This document shows positions 1 to 13,600 of a DNA stretch of 64,000 bases, in pieces. Below the pieces are notes generated by a model. That model had not been told where the DNA came from, did not search any database, and saw only the letters and a list, made by a program, of their open reading frames with translations. Location of the stretch: assembly GCA_001643675.2 (NCBI GenBank), contig LSRY02000015.1, positions 822,001 to 886,000 on the forward strand, read 5' to 3'. Position 1 is the first letter of the stretch; every line of letters begins with the position of its first letter. A program made the position numbers and the translations under genes. The stretch comes from Monocercomonoides exilis. Its lineage: Eukaryota; Preaxostyla; Oxymonadida; Polymastigidae.

Positions 1-1412
1 TTATGTCACAACTGCAATTCAAAATAATATGGAAATGATGATTTTCAATCCATTTTCGAAAAAAAAAAATAAAAATTCAACACATAGAAAAAAGTCATGA
101 TTTCAAATATAATCACACAAATACAACAATTCTTATCAAAAAAAAAATTATTTTTTTTTAAATGGCTGATCTTTTTTGAAATCATTCTTTCGTTCGAGTT
201 TTGATCAAATTTCACCTCAATGGGATTTTTGTTAAAAATATTGTTTCTACAATAACGTCATCATGAACAATAAGTATTAACAGTTTTAGTTCATAATTTC
301 GAAAATTCCATTGAGATTAAAAATTTTGATCAAAACTCGAACAAAAGAATGATTTCAGAAAGGATGAGCCATATTATATTTATGCTATCGAGTTTCCAAA
401 ATGTAACTTTTCGATTGGAAATGCCAGTTGAGGGATTTTTTGTCACAATTTGTCAATGACGGTCTTTGATCGTTACTGATGAATTAAAAAAAAAGACAGA
501 TATTTCAGATGCTGTCAACAAAAAATTTCAAAGTGATTTGAAATATCTTTTGAAGTTTTAGCAATCGTTTATTTTATTGAAATTTAAAATTGAGAAATTT
601 TTTTTTATTTTTTTTTTATTTTTTATTTTTTTTTATTTTTTTTTTTATTTTTTATTTTTATTTTTTTTTTTTGTGACAGACGAGGCTTCAAGTGATTTGT
701 CAGGTTACAGAGGTTTAATTAATAACTCAAAAAGCTTCATAATACTTTTTTCTTTTAAAATTCGTGATGTAACATAGTTTTCTATAATTAAAATTATCTA
801 GAAGGTGTAATATAAAGTTTGTGTCTTTTATTCAATTGATTAAAAACAAATAACAAATGCAAAGTTCATCATTTTACATAATTTACACAAAATAACAGAA
901 GCATCGATAATATCAGACAGTGTAACAAACAAAAAGATTAAAAAATGGAGAATAAAAAAAATTCAAGAAAAAGAAGAGCTATTAACACCAAAAATACTCT
1001 AATGAATGGGACTGTTGTACATAATCTCTGTGTTTTATTGTTGCAATGCAATATTCAAAAAATGCGCCAGAGAAAATACAACTTCCAAAAAAAGAAAACA
1101 AAAGTGAAAAAATTTATATTTTAACATAAATTGATAACAACAAAAAAAGACATACAAAAATTTAAATCAGCAAAAATAATTCCAAAATGAAATAAAAATT
1201 TATAAAACAATATTTAATGAAAAATAAAAACCTAACAAGCAAATTTCAAACTCAGAAAAAAAGTTTATCATCACAATAAAACTTCTAAACCTTAAAAATT
1301 CATTCAGTTTATTTATAAACATAAAACAAAGCGAAAGAAATAAAACAAGCTCAGCGTTTGCATAATTTTTGAAGTAAAAAACCGCACAAAAAAGGCAATA
1401 ATTCAAATAAAG
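1..1412. other. AT-rich intergenic stretch, no gene seen
   Basis: No reading frame here looks like a protein. The only ORF-like stretch, around 577-777, is a translated poly-T tract (597-672) giving a Phe run. The stretch holds one clear structure, a long imperfect inverted repeat at 161-372 listed separately. The right end is probably the 3' flank of the minus-strand gene that stops at 1413. Confidence 0.6.
161..372. repeat. Long imperfect inverted repeat (foldback/MITE-like)
   Basis: The left arm (about 161-232) and the right arm (about 297-372) are reverse complements over roughly 70 bases with few mismatches. Shared blocks read ATGGCT, TGAAATCATTCTTT, GTTCGAGTTTTGATCAAA and CTCAATGG. The loop is about 65 bases. 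No target-site duplication was resolved. It could be a small non-autonomous foldback element or a palindrome left by a rearrangement. Confidence 0.7.
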
Positions 1413-2570
1413 CTAGCTGTTAATTCCAACGATATCTAATATCTGACTATTGTCCCGTTTACTTTTATTTCTGTGGTGGTGGTGATGATGATGATGTTCA
1501 TTCTTGCTTCTCTTCTCTTTTGTTTTTGCCTTTGCTCCATCTTTAAGATCATTTTGCTCTTTTTCATTTTCTCCCCTCTCTTCGTGCAATCTGAATTCCT
1601 CTCTTTCCCGTCCATTTCCTCTTCCTTCTCTTTCCTCGTTTGTCCACCCAACCCACAGATTTGGTGCAGAAGGCGGTTGTGTGGCTGACGTATAAGTTGA
1701 TGAGAAAGAAGCTCCTGAAATGATGGAAGAAGAAGAAGAATGCGCATTTGCATGGTACATTGTCGTCGAATTAGCTGGATAAGAAGATTGTGAATTGACA
1801 TAAGAATAAGGATAACCAGAGCTTTTTATTCGGGAAGCAGACGTATGTTGCCCAGAGCTACCAGAAGAAGACGAATAATTGACAAGGATAGGATCAGTTG
1901 CAGAAGTAGCAGACTGAGTTTGGGAAGACAAAGACAGAGCAGGAAGATCACGCTCAAGCGATGAGGAAGGCGAAGGAGAAAGTGGTTGGAACGAGGAAGT
2001 CGATGATGCAGCTTTTTGAGCAGGGTGAGATTCAGATGCTACTTGAGAAGAGAGCGAAAAGCCAGCGGAGGAAAGAGAAGAAGAAGAAGGATATTGAGCA
2101 GATAAAGAATGGTCGCATTGGAGCTTCTGCTCTTGCTGAACTGATTTGGGGGTGTAGTAATATGAAGTGGGATAAAGCAGATCCTCTTCGCCTCCTGAAA
2201 TGCCATCGAACCTTTCGATAAACCCTGCATCGTATTCCTGTTTGCGGGGCTGTGAATACCTCAGCCCTGCATCTCCTCCTTCCTCTGAAGCATCAATATG
2301 CTCAATAAGCGCCTGACCCATTCCACTTTCAAGTCCATATCCCATCCTTCTTCTTGTCTCTTCTTCAGTTTCAGCATACGAATTACGTTTGAATGCATTG
2401 TACATCCTCTTGTCTTCCCGTTTTCGTTTTTCTTTCTCCAGCCATTCTTTCCTTCTCTTCTCGCTTTTTCCATCATTTCCTCTTTCAGCTCGACTGAATT
2501 TTCCTGATGTGCGTTCAATGACGTGTGTTTTGCTTGAAAGAAGCTTTGATGCATTTTTAGTTGACGAAGA
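1413..2570 (-). CDS. Ser-rich protein of unknown function (5' end unresolved)
   Basis: I do not recognise this protein. The frame runs open from a plausible splice acceptor at 2571 to a TAA at 1413. The first in-frame ATG is at 2405 (330 residues from there). The open stretch upstream of it is rich in Lys, Arg and Glu (KRRKEWLEKEKRKREDK) and looks coding, so the start probably lies in a separate 5' exon. After a charged N-terminal part the protein is a Ser-rich disordered stretch. A basic tail follows with eight consecutive His and many Lys/Arg, which suggests nuclear or nucleic-acid association but does not prove it. The upstream neighbour on the same strand ends only about 140 bases away, so any missing exon must be short. 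Confidence 0.6.
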   Translation of the reverse strand, partial: SSSTKNASKLLSSKTHVIERTSGKFSRAERGNDGKSEKRRKEWLEKEKRKREDKRMYNAFKRNSYAETEEETRRRMGYGLESGMGQALIEHIDASEEGGDAGLRYSQPRKQEYDAGFIERFDGISGGEEDLLYPTSYYYTPKSVQQEQKLQCDHSLSAQYPSSSSLSSAGFSLSSQVASESHPAQKAASSTSSFQPLSPSPSSSLERDLPALSLSSQTQSATSATDPILVNYSSSSGSSGQHTSASRIKSSGYPYSYVNSQSSYPANSTTMYHANAHSSSSSIISGASFSSTYTSATQPPSAPNLWVGWTNEEREGRGNGREREEFRLHEERGENEKEQNDLKDGAKAKTKEKRSKNEHHHHHHHHRNKSKRDNSQILDIVGINS

Positions 2571-2713
2571 CTGTGCAGAAAGAAGAAAATACGTTAGAAG
2601 AAGAAGAATCGATGGAAGAATTTCAAGAATAAAATAGAATGCTAAATAAATGCAGTAATATTGCCAGCTTCATTTAAAAACAATAATTATCAATAAAAAA
2701 AATTTGAAATATT

Positions 2714-3601
2714 TTAAGTTGGAATATATGAAAAATCAAACATTGGATTTTCTTCAGCGATTATCTTTTCTATTAATTGACTAAGCTTTGCTTGCAAAAT
2801 ATTCACATCAAATGCCGAACAAGTTACATAAGCCAAGCGAGCCAAAAAAATTAAAATCATGAAAAAAATCGTAATTATCAACGCTTTTATTCTCTTTTTA
2901 TATGGTATTGACTCTCGAAGTTTGAAGAAAATTTGCAAAAGCCTAATCCAATATATAAGTATTGACACAATTATTGTAAAGTAATTGGCAATATCTATGT
3001 ATGAAAGAACTTTTTCGCGCTGCGATGGAGTTAATATGGAATTTTCTTTTTTCTTTCAAAATTAGAAAGCAAAAAATCAAAAGGCTCAGAAAGGAAACAA
3101 ATATAAACCGTTGTTAAAACACTTATTGTAACTGATCCAGAAATCAATAGAATAAAGGCAACAATGAATATTATTGCTATCCAAGTTTTTGAAGACCTCT
3201 TTTTTGTAATCACTGACAAAACAGCACTTCCAAGCCAAATAGCTAAAAATTGCCAGCTAAGAAATATGAAATATCGTGGCGTTTGATCGCATACAAGTAC
3301 TGAGCTGAGACGTTCGAACGGGAACGGAACAAGAAGGCATAATGTTTTCATCAACAAAAAAACGGAGATTAATGTTAGAAATGATTTCTTTATGATATCT
3401 TTTGAGCATCCACTTGTTTTGAAGACAGATATTGTTTCTTGAACAGATATAAGAAGACAAGAGAGATAACAAGCAACTAAAATCATAAGAGGGAATCCAT
3501 TCTCTCCATAAATTACTACATCAAATTAAAAATTGATAGATGATGTATAAAAATAAAATACCAGGGCATGAAATTGCTAAATCCTCTTGAAGACTGTTCA
3601 T
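2714..3601 (-). CDS. Multipass membrane protein, 245 aa, three exons
   Basis: Three exons (3601-3562, 3515-3099, 2994-2714) join in phase through introns of 46 nt (GTATTT...GTAG) and 104 nt (GTTTCC...ATAG). The product starts MNSLQEDLAIS and has six to seven hydrophobic segments: about residues 21-40, 54-75, 91-113, 121-150, 152-175 and 187-210. A short polar C-terminal tail ends in FSYIPT. There is no signal peptide; the first segment probably acts as a signal anchor. The layout faintly recalls small multispanning families such as TOM1/THH1, but I see no diagnostic motif and leave the function open. The exon phases agreeing at both junctions is the main support for the model. Confidence 0.6.
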
Positions 3602-3792
3602 TAGCAATTAAATGAAAAAAGAAAATGATCCGCCCACATTTCGAAAAATGAAATGAGAGAATTTGGAGTTTTGCACTTAAAAAAAATGTATTTAAAAACT
3701 CACAAAGCATCAAGTAATTAATAATAAAGCGGACAGATGAATGAATTCACGCTGATAATGATGTAATTGTTCCGAAAACTTAGATAATCAAT

Positions 3793-5523
<1,731 letters not shown>

Positions 5524-5595
5524 ATCAAAACAATTTCCTTTATCTCAATTTGTACCTTAATAAAATTTTTGTTAATAATTCCCCTTTATATTTTA
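5524..5595. promoter_or_regulatory. Short divergent promoter region, BUD32 / threonine synthase
   Basis: Only 72 bases separate the two start codons, so core promoter elements and both 5' leaders must lie here or overlap the coding sequences. The stretch is T/A-rich with no recognised motif. This is inferred from gene layout only. Confidence 0.45.
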
Positions 5596-7047
5596 ATGGA
5601 CTTCACTTGCATAAAAGCTTTTCGTTGTACAATCTGTGGAAATGAAGTTCCACAAGCAGAAGCTGATGAAACTTATGTGTGCCCTTACGACGGAGGAAAC
5701 TACGATGTAATTTACGATTATGACAAGCTTCGCGAAGCGATTAAAAAAGATGGATTTGGAAAAGAGAAAGATGGAATGTGGAGATACCTTCCCCTTCTCC
5801 CAATCCAAAAAGGAGCGAGGCTTCCACCAATCGTTGCAGGAGGTACTCCTCTTCACCACATACCCCAGAATGCTACTGAAAAATTACTTGGGGAGTCTGG
5901 ATCAAAAATTGACTTTTATCTGAAAGACGAAGGAAGAAATCCTACAGGATCCTTAAAAGACCGAGCAAGCTCTCTGGTTGCTGCAAAGGCCTTGCACGAT
6001 AAAAAACCTCTTGTTGCAACTGCATCAACTGGAAATGCTGCTGCTGCATTATCTGGAATTTGCGCTTCATTAGGCTTACCGTGCATTATATTTGTACCTG
6101 CCGCTGCACCTCCAGCAAAGATTGCACAGCTTAGGAGTTTTGGAGCATATGTATTTCTTGTCGATGGAGTGTACGACGATGCTTTTGAGCTTTGCCAAGA
6201 ATGCACTAAAAAATTCGGATGGTACTGCCGCAGCACTGGATATAATGCCTACACATCAGAAGGAAAGAAAACAGTTTCATTTGAGATATGCGAGCAATTA
6301 GCAGGTTATGTTTTAAGAGGGACTGCGCCCGAGCATCCACTTGCAATGGGAATGTGCGCAGAAGCTGCAAGATGCATTGATATGGGTGTTGTCGAGCTTG
6401 GAGGAGGTGCATTTTCAGCTCCAAATTGGATTGCCGTATCGATAGGCGATGGAAATATTATTAGCGGCACATGGGCAGGAATTAATGATCTGTATTCACT
6501 TGGGTTGATCAACCGCAAGCCCAAGCTCTTGGGTGTTCAAGCAGAAGGCAGCGATTATGTGTATCGAGCCTTGAAAACAGCCAAGACACCAACAGAATGG
6601 GACAAATTGCCTGCCATTGACAGTGCAACAGTAGCTGACAGCATTGAAGCCAACTTACCGCGTGATCGTGTTAGAGCATGCAGAGCAATCATGGACAGTG
6701 GAGGGATTTGCCTGACAGTTACTGACGAAGAGATTCTCAAAGAGATTCCGACGACCGGACGTGAAACAGGTGTGTTTGTTGAGCCTGCGTCTGCCTGCAC
6801 GATTGCAGGGATTAAGAAAGCGCTGAGACAGAAGCTTATTCCGTTGTCAGATTCTCCGATGTCGATGGTGGCCATTATGACAGGCACAGGACTGAAAGAT
6901 ATTGCAGCTGCACAGAGAGCTGTGACAGCTTCGAAAGATGAAGCATCCTCGTCAGCAGAAGGGCCGAAGATGGAAAGAGGAACAGCGATTAAGATTCCGA
7001 TTAGTGTGAAGGCTGTTGAAGATGCAGTGAAAGGACTTCCTTTTTAA
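5596..7047 (+). CDS. Threonine synthase (PLP-dependent)
   Basis: Threonine synthase converts O-phosphohomoserine and water to threonine and phosphate in the cytosol. The single-exon product is 483 residues from the ATG at 5596; a longer open frame upstream lacks an ATG. An N-terminal zinc-ribbon-like piece (CTICGN, then CPYDGG) precedes the fold-type II PLP domain. The PLP lysine is in PTGSLKDRAS (K121), the phosphate-binding loop in ASTGNAAAA, and the substrate loop follows in KDEGRNPTG. Further conserved blocks are IFVPAAAPPAKIAQLRSFGA and the C-terminal EPASACTIAG. The zinc ribbon and overall motif order fit the archaeal/plant-like class rather than the yeast-type enzyme. The body is intact. 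GC content rises toward the 3' end, as in several neighbours. A related PLP enzyme of the same fold is the main alternative. Confidence 0.88.
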   Translation: MDFTCIKAFRCTICGNEVPQAEADETYVCPYDGGNYDVIYDYDKLREAIKKDGFGKEKDGMWRYLPLLPIQKGARLPPIVAGGTPLHHIPQNATEKLLGESGSKIDFYLKDEGRNPTGSLKDRASSLVAAKALHDKKPLVATASTGNAAAALSGICASLGLPCIIFVPAAAPPAKIAQLRSFGAYVFLVDGVYDDAFELCQECTKKFGWYCRSTGYNAYTSEGKKTVSFEICEQLAGYVLRGTAPEHPLAMGMCAEAARCIDMGVVELGGGAFSAPNWIAVSIGDGNIISGTWAGINDLYSLGLINRKPKLLGVQAEGSDYVYRALKTAKTPTEWDKLPAIDSATVADSIEANLPRDRVRACRAIMDSGGICLTVTDEEILKEIPTTGRETGVFVEPASACTIAGIKKALRQKLIPLSDSPMSMVAIMTGTGLKDIAAAQRAVTASKDEASSSAEGPKMERGTAIKIPISVKAVEDAVKGLPF

Positions 7048-7475
7048 GAACTTAGTGTTTTTTGAAGGGTGTTTTTTTTACAATAGAAAGTCTTGAAGAT
7101 TAAAGTCTTTTATAAAACAATCATTTTATTATATATGCATCTCTGTATATTTTATATTATTTTGTTTGCACTGTGATAATCTTTTTTTATCATTATAGCA
7201 AAATTTCAATGAACATAAAACAAAAGAAGAGTTTGACTTTGATGAAAAAAATCTGATTTTGTGGATATAACATTTTTTGAAGGGAAGTTATATTTCCAGA
7301 AATAAAAAATGCAAAAAAAAAATTCACGAACAAGCGATGATCGAATGCTAATGCTATAAAAACTGGAAATTATTTTTAATTTCTTATTTTTTTTGAAATA
7401 GAAATTGTTTGTGAAATATTGAAAAACAAAAAAGTGTGAAGTTAATTCTTGAAAGAACTTTACTAATAAAAACAT
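7048..7475. other. Convergent 3' intergenic region
   Basis: These 428 AT-rich bases lie between the stop of threonine synthase and the stop of the GH13 gene, which converge here. They should hold both polyadenylation regions. I see no coding frame or repeat of note. Confidence 0.5.
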
Positions 7476-9065
7476 TTAATAAAACAAGATATGCGCCTTG
7501 AATGGATCTAGCGCAACAAACAGCCCCTTTTCTTTAAGTTCATTGATGTTTCGCCTGTAAAGCACTTTGTTCAGCACATCATCCAAATCAACATCTTCTG
7601 AATCCTCTTCTCTTTCAATCGCATCTAAACCAGGCAGATGCACTCTGCAGTATCCTTTGCCTTCCGTGTAGTTGATAATAACCACCACTCTTTTATTCTC
7701 CATAGTCCACGCCCAGCATAAGAACCGCCATGAGCTCTGATCCATATCTTCCACATCCAACACACTCCAATTCCCAACTTGAAATATCTCATCCTTCAAA
7801 ATACCCTGCAGCCTCCTGTAAAACTCTGTCATTTCTTTGTTCTCTGGCTCAGGCGCCCCTCGTCTCAGATGGACATCCAGCTTATTTGCTTTGCCTTCTG
7901 TTTGCCCCATGAAAAACAGCCTCATTCCAGGAAGTGTCATTGACGCCACAGCAGCTGCCTGTGCACGAGCAACAGAACCGAATTTCTTGATGCTCCTCTC
8001 TTCGTCGTGATTCTCGACGAAATGCGTCATTTTGCTGAAGTCTGTGCTTTTGATATAGCTCCTCAAATTGTCCATGTGGCCGGACACGAGTCTGTCATAA
8101 AGTCCATCTTTATCATACATCCAATCAAAGCCCAGCTTAAGCAGTTCATTCTCTTTCCCCCAATACACCTCTGCCATCAACTGAAATGATGGATATTCCG
8201 CTTTCACTTCTTCAATAGCTTCGTCCCAAAACTCTCTTGTTGGGCGCTGATAGTCACGGCTGGATAGCTGGGTTCCCCAAGTTGAGTTAAAAACATCATT
8301 TAGAAGAAGCATTGCCATATCGCAACGAACACCGTCAGCAACAGCTGCGCATTCTCTGAGGAATGCCATAAGTTGCTTTTTCATTTCAGGTTCCCAAATA
8401 TTATATTGGGCTGTGTCCTTCCATGCACCGCTATAAGGATCTCTTCCGTAAGCTACGCCATTTGGCAAATACAGATCAGGATTAAAAGGAGGTGATTCAG
8501 ATGGTGGAGCTTGAATGTACATGTGCTTCTTTTTTACAACAAAATCCATGTCAATAGCAGAATGATTCGGCACGAAGTCAACATAAAGTTGCATCCCCAA
8601 ATCATGAAGCCTTTGACGAAAGAGAAGAATATCTTCTTTTGTTCCCAAGCAAGGATTTATAACATAATCTTTAATTGCATAAGGCGATCCAATTATATCA
8701 TCTTCTGTCCACCTGAGATGTTTTGCAGTAATGATAAAAATTGAATTTTAACAAAATATTTCTTTTTTATCAAACCCAGGTAAAATTGAGTCAAAATATC
8801 GCTTTAACCCTTCGTTTTCTTTTTCAATTTTCAAACCCGTTGGTCCAAGATTCCAAATGCCCATTAACCAAACAATGTCGTATCCATGGCTTCGCAAAAG
8901 CAACAATTCTTCATCAGGAATTTGATTAATATTCTTAAAAGTTCTTTTGTATTTGCTCTCAAGCTCAAAAAGCCAAGGTCGCGCATTTAATTCAATGAGC
9001 GAAGGAAATTTCGGAAAAGAAGTTTGCATTAATGAAATTGCCATCAAAATATCAAACAAAATCAT
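7476..9065 (-). CDS. GH13 alpha-amylase-family enzyme, two exons
   Basis: A glycoside hydrolase or transglycosidase acting on alpha-glucans or sucrose/trehalose-like sugars. Two exons (9065-8776 and 8712-7476) join through a 63 nt intron (GTTTGA...TCAG), giving about 508 residues. All four GH13 regions are present: region I DFVPNH (D142-H147), region II DGVRCDMA (nucleophile D228), region III LMAEVYW (acid/base E278) and region IV VENHDEE (D333). The exon join restores PGWTEDDIIGSPYA, the usual piece before region I. No signal peptide is evident, so it is probably cytosolic. The start may instead be one of two in-frame ATGs slightly downstream (the MAISL and MQTSF starts). The C-terminal beta-sandwich region is divergent, and I cannot tell amylase from a transglycosylase. 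Confidence 0.88.
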
Positions 9066-9377
9066 ATAACAAAAATTAATGAGGGGAGATAATCAAGATA
9101 ATATTTTGTTTCCATTTGTTATTGGAAAAAAATGAAATTTAACATTTGTTCGAAAATTTTAAAATTTTAGTTTTCTTTAAAACTTTCAACTGAAATAAAA
9201 AGATTTTGAAAATTCGATTATCCTTTGATAAACTAAAATTTAAACGTATTGTAACAATTATCTTGAAAATTCCACTGATAATTCTATTTATTTGAACGGA
9301 ACTGATCAAATAAATTCCGGTGCGACAGTTATTCACGGGAATATTTATCTTTGAAAAATATTTGTTTAATTGAAGGT

Positions 9378-9758
9378 TTATTCTGTCACTGTTGAAACTG
9401 AAGCTGATGATTGGCCACTTGAAAAAGCATGCAAACGTATAACTGATAATTGTGATTTAAGAAAAAACCAAACCTTCTAAAAGTTTTTCAACTCTCTCAG
9501 TTGTTGCTTTATGCTCTCTTTCGAAATTGTTCAACATTTTTTAAAAAATAAATATTCATTGCAAGCACACTCTTTTGTTGTATTTAGATTTGATGCAACT
9601 TTCCGTAAATAAAGCTCAACTTGATGAAGTTCATCTTCATGATTTTTGAAAAAAAAAACATTGATACAAAAAACAAAAATTCATTTTTAAAATATTCAAA
9701 ATTAGATACCTTCTACTTCAATTTGAGATTCAGACGAGGTCTGATTTGTTGTTGACAT
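9378..9758 (-). CDS. Small coiled-coil protein, 73 aa, four exons (predicted)
   Basis: Four tiny exons (9758-9710, 9634-9571, 9517-9474, 9442-9378) join with matching phases through introns of 75, 53 and 31 nt. The product begins MSTTNQTSSESQ and has a helical middle with heptad-like spacing (ELHQVELYLRKVASNL, then TTERVEKLLEVIRL). It ends in a Ser-rich tail at a TAA. I do not recognise the family. The size and single coiled coil recall small subunits of trafficking or kinetochore complexes, but that is only a resemblance. The 53 nt intron uses GTGTGC as donor, and the 31 nt one (GTTTGG...TCAG) would be the shortest here, so an RNA read would settle the model. Confidence 0.5.
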
Positions 9759-10316
9759 GAGTAAAAATAACAAAAAGATTTTCAGTTTATGTAACAAAAA
9801 ATTATATCTCAAATTATGATCATCCGTATCAATAAATTCTCTATAACAGAGATGAAGTCAACTATTCTTTTTTTGTTTTTCTTTGTAAAAACAAGCAGAA
9901 ATAAACAAATTTTGAATACTGATTAAAAAAATTGTTTTCAAATAGTTGAAAAAGAAATTTCAACAAAATTATTATTTTTCATTTTGATTGAAAAAACATA
10001 TTTCAATCATAAAATACATGTAAAATGAGAAGTTTGAAATAAGTTTGTTTTATAGACACTTGAAGGTTTCTCTCATTTGATTACAAACACATTTTTCATC
10101 ACAAATTTCTTTCAATATATTTTGAATTCGTTTTCGCAAACTTTTTTTTCAATTGAAAATTCTTTTTAACTGGAATTTGGAAAAATTGATTTAATAATTT
10201 TAAAAATACAAATAAACAGTCTATCAATCAGTAATACGTGTTAAAATAGTGTTTAAAAACACAAATAAAAGAAATGGGAAAATTCATGTATTCAACAACA
10301 CATATATGAATTTCGT
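9759..10316. other. Intergenic, nothing recognised
   Basis: AT-rich sequence upstream of the small coiled-coil gene and downstream of histone H2B. No coding frame, repeat or RNA motif was identified. Confidence 0.5.
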
Positions 10317-10688
10317 TTATGCATTTGACATGTATTTTGTCACAGATTTTGTTCCCTCAGAAACAGCGTGCTTTGCAAGCTCTCCAGGAAGAAGAAGACG
10401 AACAGCTGTTTGAATCTCCCGAGATGTGAGTGTGTGACGGTTGTTGTAGCGAGCAAGACGAGATGCTTCAGTTGCGATTCTTTCAAAGATATCGTTGATG
10501 AAAGAATTCATGATTGCCATGGCGCGATTTGAGATTCCAGTTTCTGGATGAACAGACTTCAACACACGGTAAATGTAGCTGGAATAGGTCTCATGACGCT
10601 TCTTCTTTCTCTCTTTCTTATCTCCAGCAACTTTTGCGGCTTTATCAACTTTTGGAACAGGTTTTGTTTCAGTGTTAACTTGTGACAT
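10317..10688 (-). CDS. Histone H2B
   Basis: A core histone that pairs with H2A in the nucleosome. The single-exon product is 123 residues, the usual length. After a Lys-rich tail the histone fold starts with [17 protein letters not shown]. It continues through [38 protein letters not shown] and [18 protein letters not shown], and ends [11 protein letters not shown] at a TAA. The N-terminal tail is divergent and the last residues differ from the common TSSK ending. No H2A or other histone gene is visible beside it. The gene is intronless with a 3 kb gene-free region upstream. Confidence 0.96.
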   Translation of the reverse strand: MSQVNTETKPVPKVDKAAKVAGDKKERKKKRHETYSSYIYRVLKSVHPETGISNRAMAIMNSFINDIFERIATEASRLARYNNRHTLTSREIQTAVRLLLPGELAKHAVSEGTKSVTKYMSNA

Positions 10689-13600
10689 TTATAAAAATAA
10701 TCTTCAATAAAGAATTACACTCAACAAACTATTTTTCTTCCTTTTATATAAAGTTGTTATAAAAAGAGAATCAATATATTTTGTGCACAAAAAATAAATT
10801 ACAATTATGGTAAATGATCATAAAATAATTGTACATATCATCTGTCAGAAGAATATAAGATGCTGTTTTGTTATTTTTTGAATGATTTAATGCATAATTG
10901 TTGATTTTGTCTTTTCAGAATTTTTTTGATCAACCACAAACTTTGTGGAAGTTTATTATTTATTCTTTTCTAAATCGATTCATTTTCGTAATGTTTTATA
11001 AATTCACTTCTTAGTTTCAAATATAGACATTTTCGTAGCATTTCATAAAAAAAAAAATTAAACAAATAATTGATGAATTTGTTTCATTTAAAAAGATAAT
11101 CTTAACTGACAAATAAATTATTTTAGCTTTTGCTCAAATAACAACGCAAAATCAGCTTCGCAAAATATTCGAAATTTAATAATTTCTTTCTTTCTATTTT
11201 TCCATTTTTTCGTAGTACATTTTTGGAGCTTCAATTTTTATTTCTCAAACAAAGCACTCGAAAGTTTCCAAAACACTTAACGCAATATTTTCAACCATTT
11301 TAATTTTTTTAAATTTAAATTAAAAACGTTGACATAAATTACTAAACTTTGATGCTAACTTTTCCTTTTGCTAAGCTTAAATAACTGTAAATAGCCAGAA
11401 AATTGATAAATTGATAAAAAGAATCAAAATGGAAATTTGAACTCAAATCTAAAAACACAGTACATAAACAAATTCTCTTATACATTTATCCTCAGTGAAG
11501 AATATGTTTATTACAAATATAAGCTTTTCTTTGAAGATATAAATAAAAAGACAAATTTTCAAAAAAAGTCCTTGTCATAAAAAACTTTCAACATATTAAC
11601 ACCATATGCCATTTGCATGTAACATATATATCAAGATATAAAATCGGTGTTGATCAAATAAAAAGATATCCATGATATAAATCATTATCTCTCGCATTTT
11701 TATTTTTTCAAAATAAACAAAATATTAATATTTCACGCATGAGCGGCACGCAAATAAAATTAAAAATCATTATTTATCTTTCACTTATTTCACTATGAAC
11801 GCAAAAATTATTGTTGAATTCCCAAAAACTTAACAATTAGCCCCATAATATTTTTAATTGATTGGGAATGTTAAATGAAGAATTTAACTGTAAACAAAAA
11901 ATTGCGAACTCAAAATATTAATAGTTACTAAGAGTTAAATAGAATGAATATTTCTCCTATCCCATTTATAAATTCGTGATCATTTACCATTTTCTACAAT
12001 GATGAAAAATTGAAATAATATGGGTAGGTTTACAATTTTTTGTCAGGAAAAACTAACTTACCAACAAAAAAGATCGTTCAGCACACTTTTCAAGTTCAAA
12101 TGATAGATATCAACGAGAATATACTTAATCAAAACAAAAATACAAAGAAGATAATGGATAAAACCACTTATGCTAGCCAATCATTAAAATCAACTATTTC
12201 ATGTACAGATGAAGCAAAAAACACATTTCAGGAATAAAAACAAATGAACAGGAAAAGAAAAGTCTTATTAAATAGATCAATGTTGAAGATCTGCTCTTTC
12301 TTTTTGACAAATGATGGGATCAAGACTGAAACAAGAAGAGTTATCTTTATGTTAACTGAGGATTTTTGCAATAAGTGATGCTCATTAAATGCAAATAGTT
12401 TCAGAATGATTAATTATTAGTTGCATTGCTAAAGAGGAGACATTTCTGAATCACAACTTGTTACAAGATGAATTTTTCATTGAATCTGGTATTTGACTGA
12501 AGATAATGATTGCAGAATGGGATACAAAGTTGGAGTTCAGAAAAGTCACCAACTTGATTAATACTTATTCTCAAAAGCATAGAAACTTCACAGTAATATA
12601 AGTGCGTTAGCAGCTTATGGTTGTGGATCAAAAGTCACTTTGAAAACACTGTTGCTTGAGATCAAGTGTCATGAACAATAATCCAATTTGAAATCATCAA
12701 AAGAAGAATTGATGTTGATTTGAGTAACATAATTCTCTATCGCTATAAATCACAAGACAGCATGAACTGTAATCGGTATCATTGGATCGAACAATGAACT
12801 TGTTGAGGTATCAAATGTGTGTGTAAACTGTTCCAAATCGCTTTGAGACGTTTCGAAATTAGCAAATTCAAGCAACGGCAGAACTCAAAATGATTTAAAA
12901 TTCAAACAAAATTCATGAAAGATCAACTCCAATAGATCTAACATATCAGGATGTGAATGAAAACTGATTGAGAACAGCAATTGCCATTGAAAGAAAGCAA
13001 ATTCAAATATTTTGCAATTCTACACTCAAATCAAAGAACAAGAAATGAGCATAACCGCAGAAACTTCAGAAAGAGGAAATGAACAGTTTCATTGAAACAA
13101 AGACAAAACAACAGTGAAGCAAAACAAAATAGAAATAGTGAGCAGAAACAGATTACTCATGAAGACTTTCAACTGAAATAGAACAAAAACACATGAGTGC
13201 ACAAGTGTTGTAGACGAGGTTTAATAATATGGATGCAAGGGTGTGCGATTGTGCAGTGGAATTTATTGAATGAGTGAATGTCTGACAGTGAATGTGTTTT
13301 GGTGGATATGTGAAATATGTATGGTGTTAAAGTGTAGTGATGTATGAAGATATGCAATGAAAGAGGTGCTGTTTGATAAAAAAATTAACAAATTCGATTG
13401 CATGAGGATTCTTGAAAGCATGAGTGAGAAATGAAGAGTGAAACAATGTGATAATGCAGATGATGACAAATGTGTTTCAAAGGATGAAGAGAAGAAGTGA
13501 AAAGGATGCAATTCAAGAAATGAATGGAAAGTTATTTGTTTGAAGAGATGAAAGAAAGAAAGAAAGAAAGAAAGATAACAGATCAACTAACGGAAAACAA

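Noticed and set aside
577-777. 66-codon Phe-rich ORF
   Set aside because: Translation of a poly-T tract; no start context and no protein-like composition outside the run.
12040-12237. 65-codon ORF
   Set aside because: It starts at TTG, shows no family resemblance and lies in a gene-poor AT-rich region.
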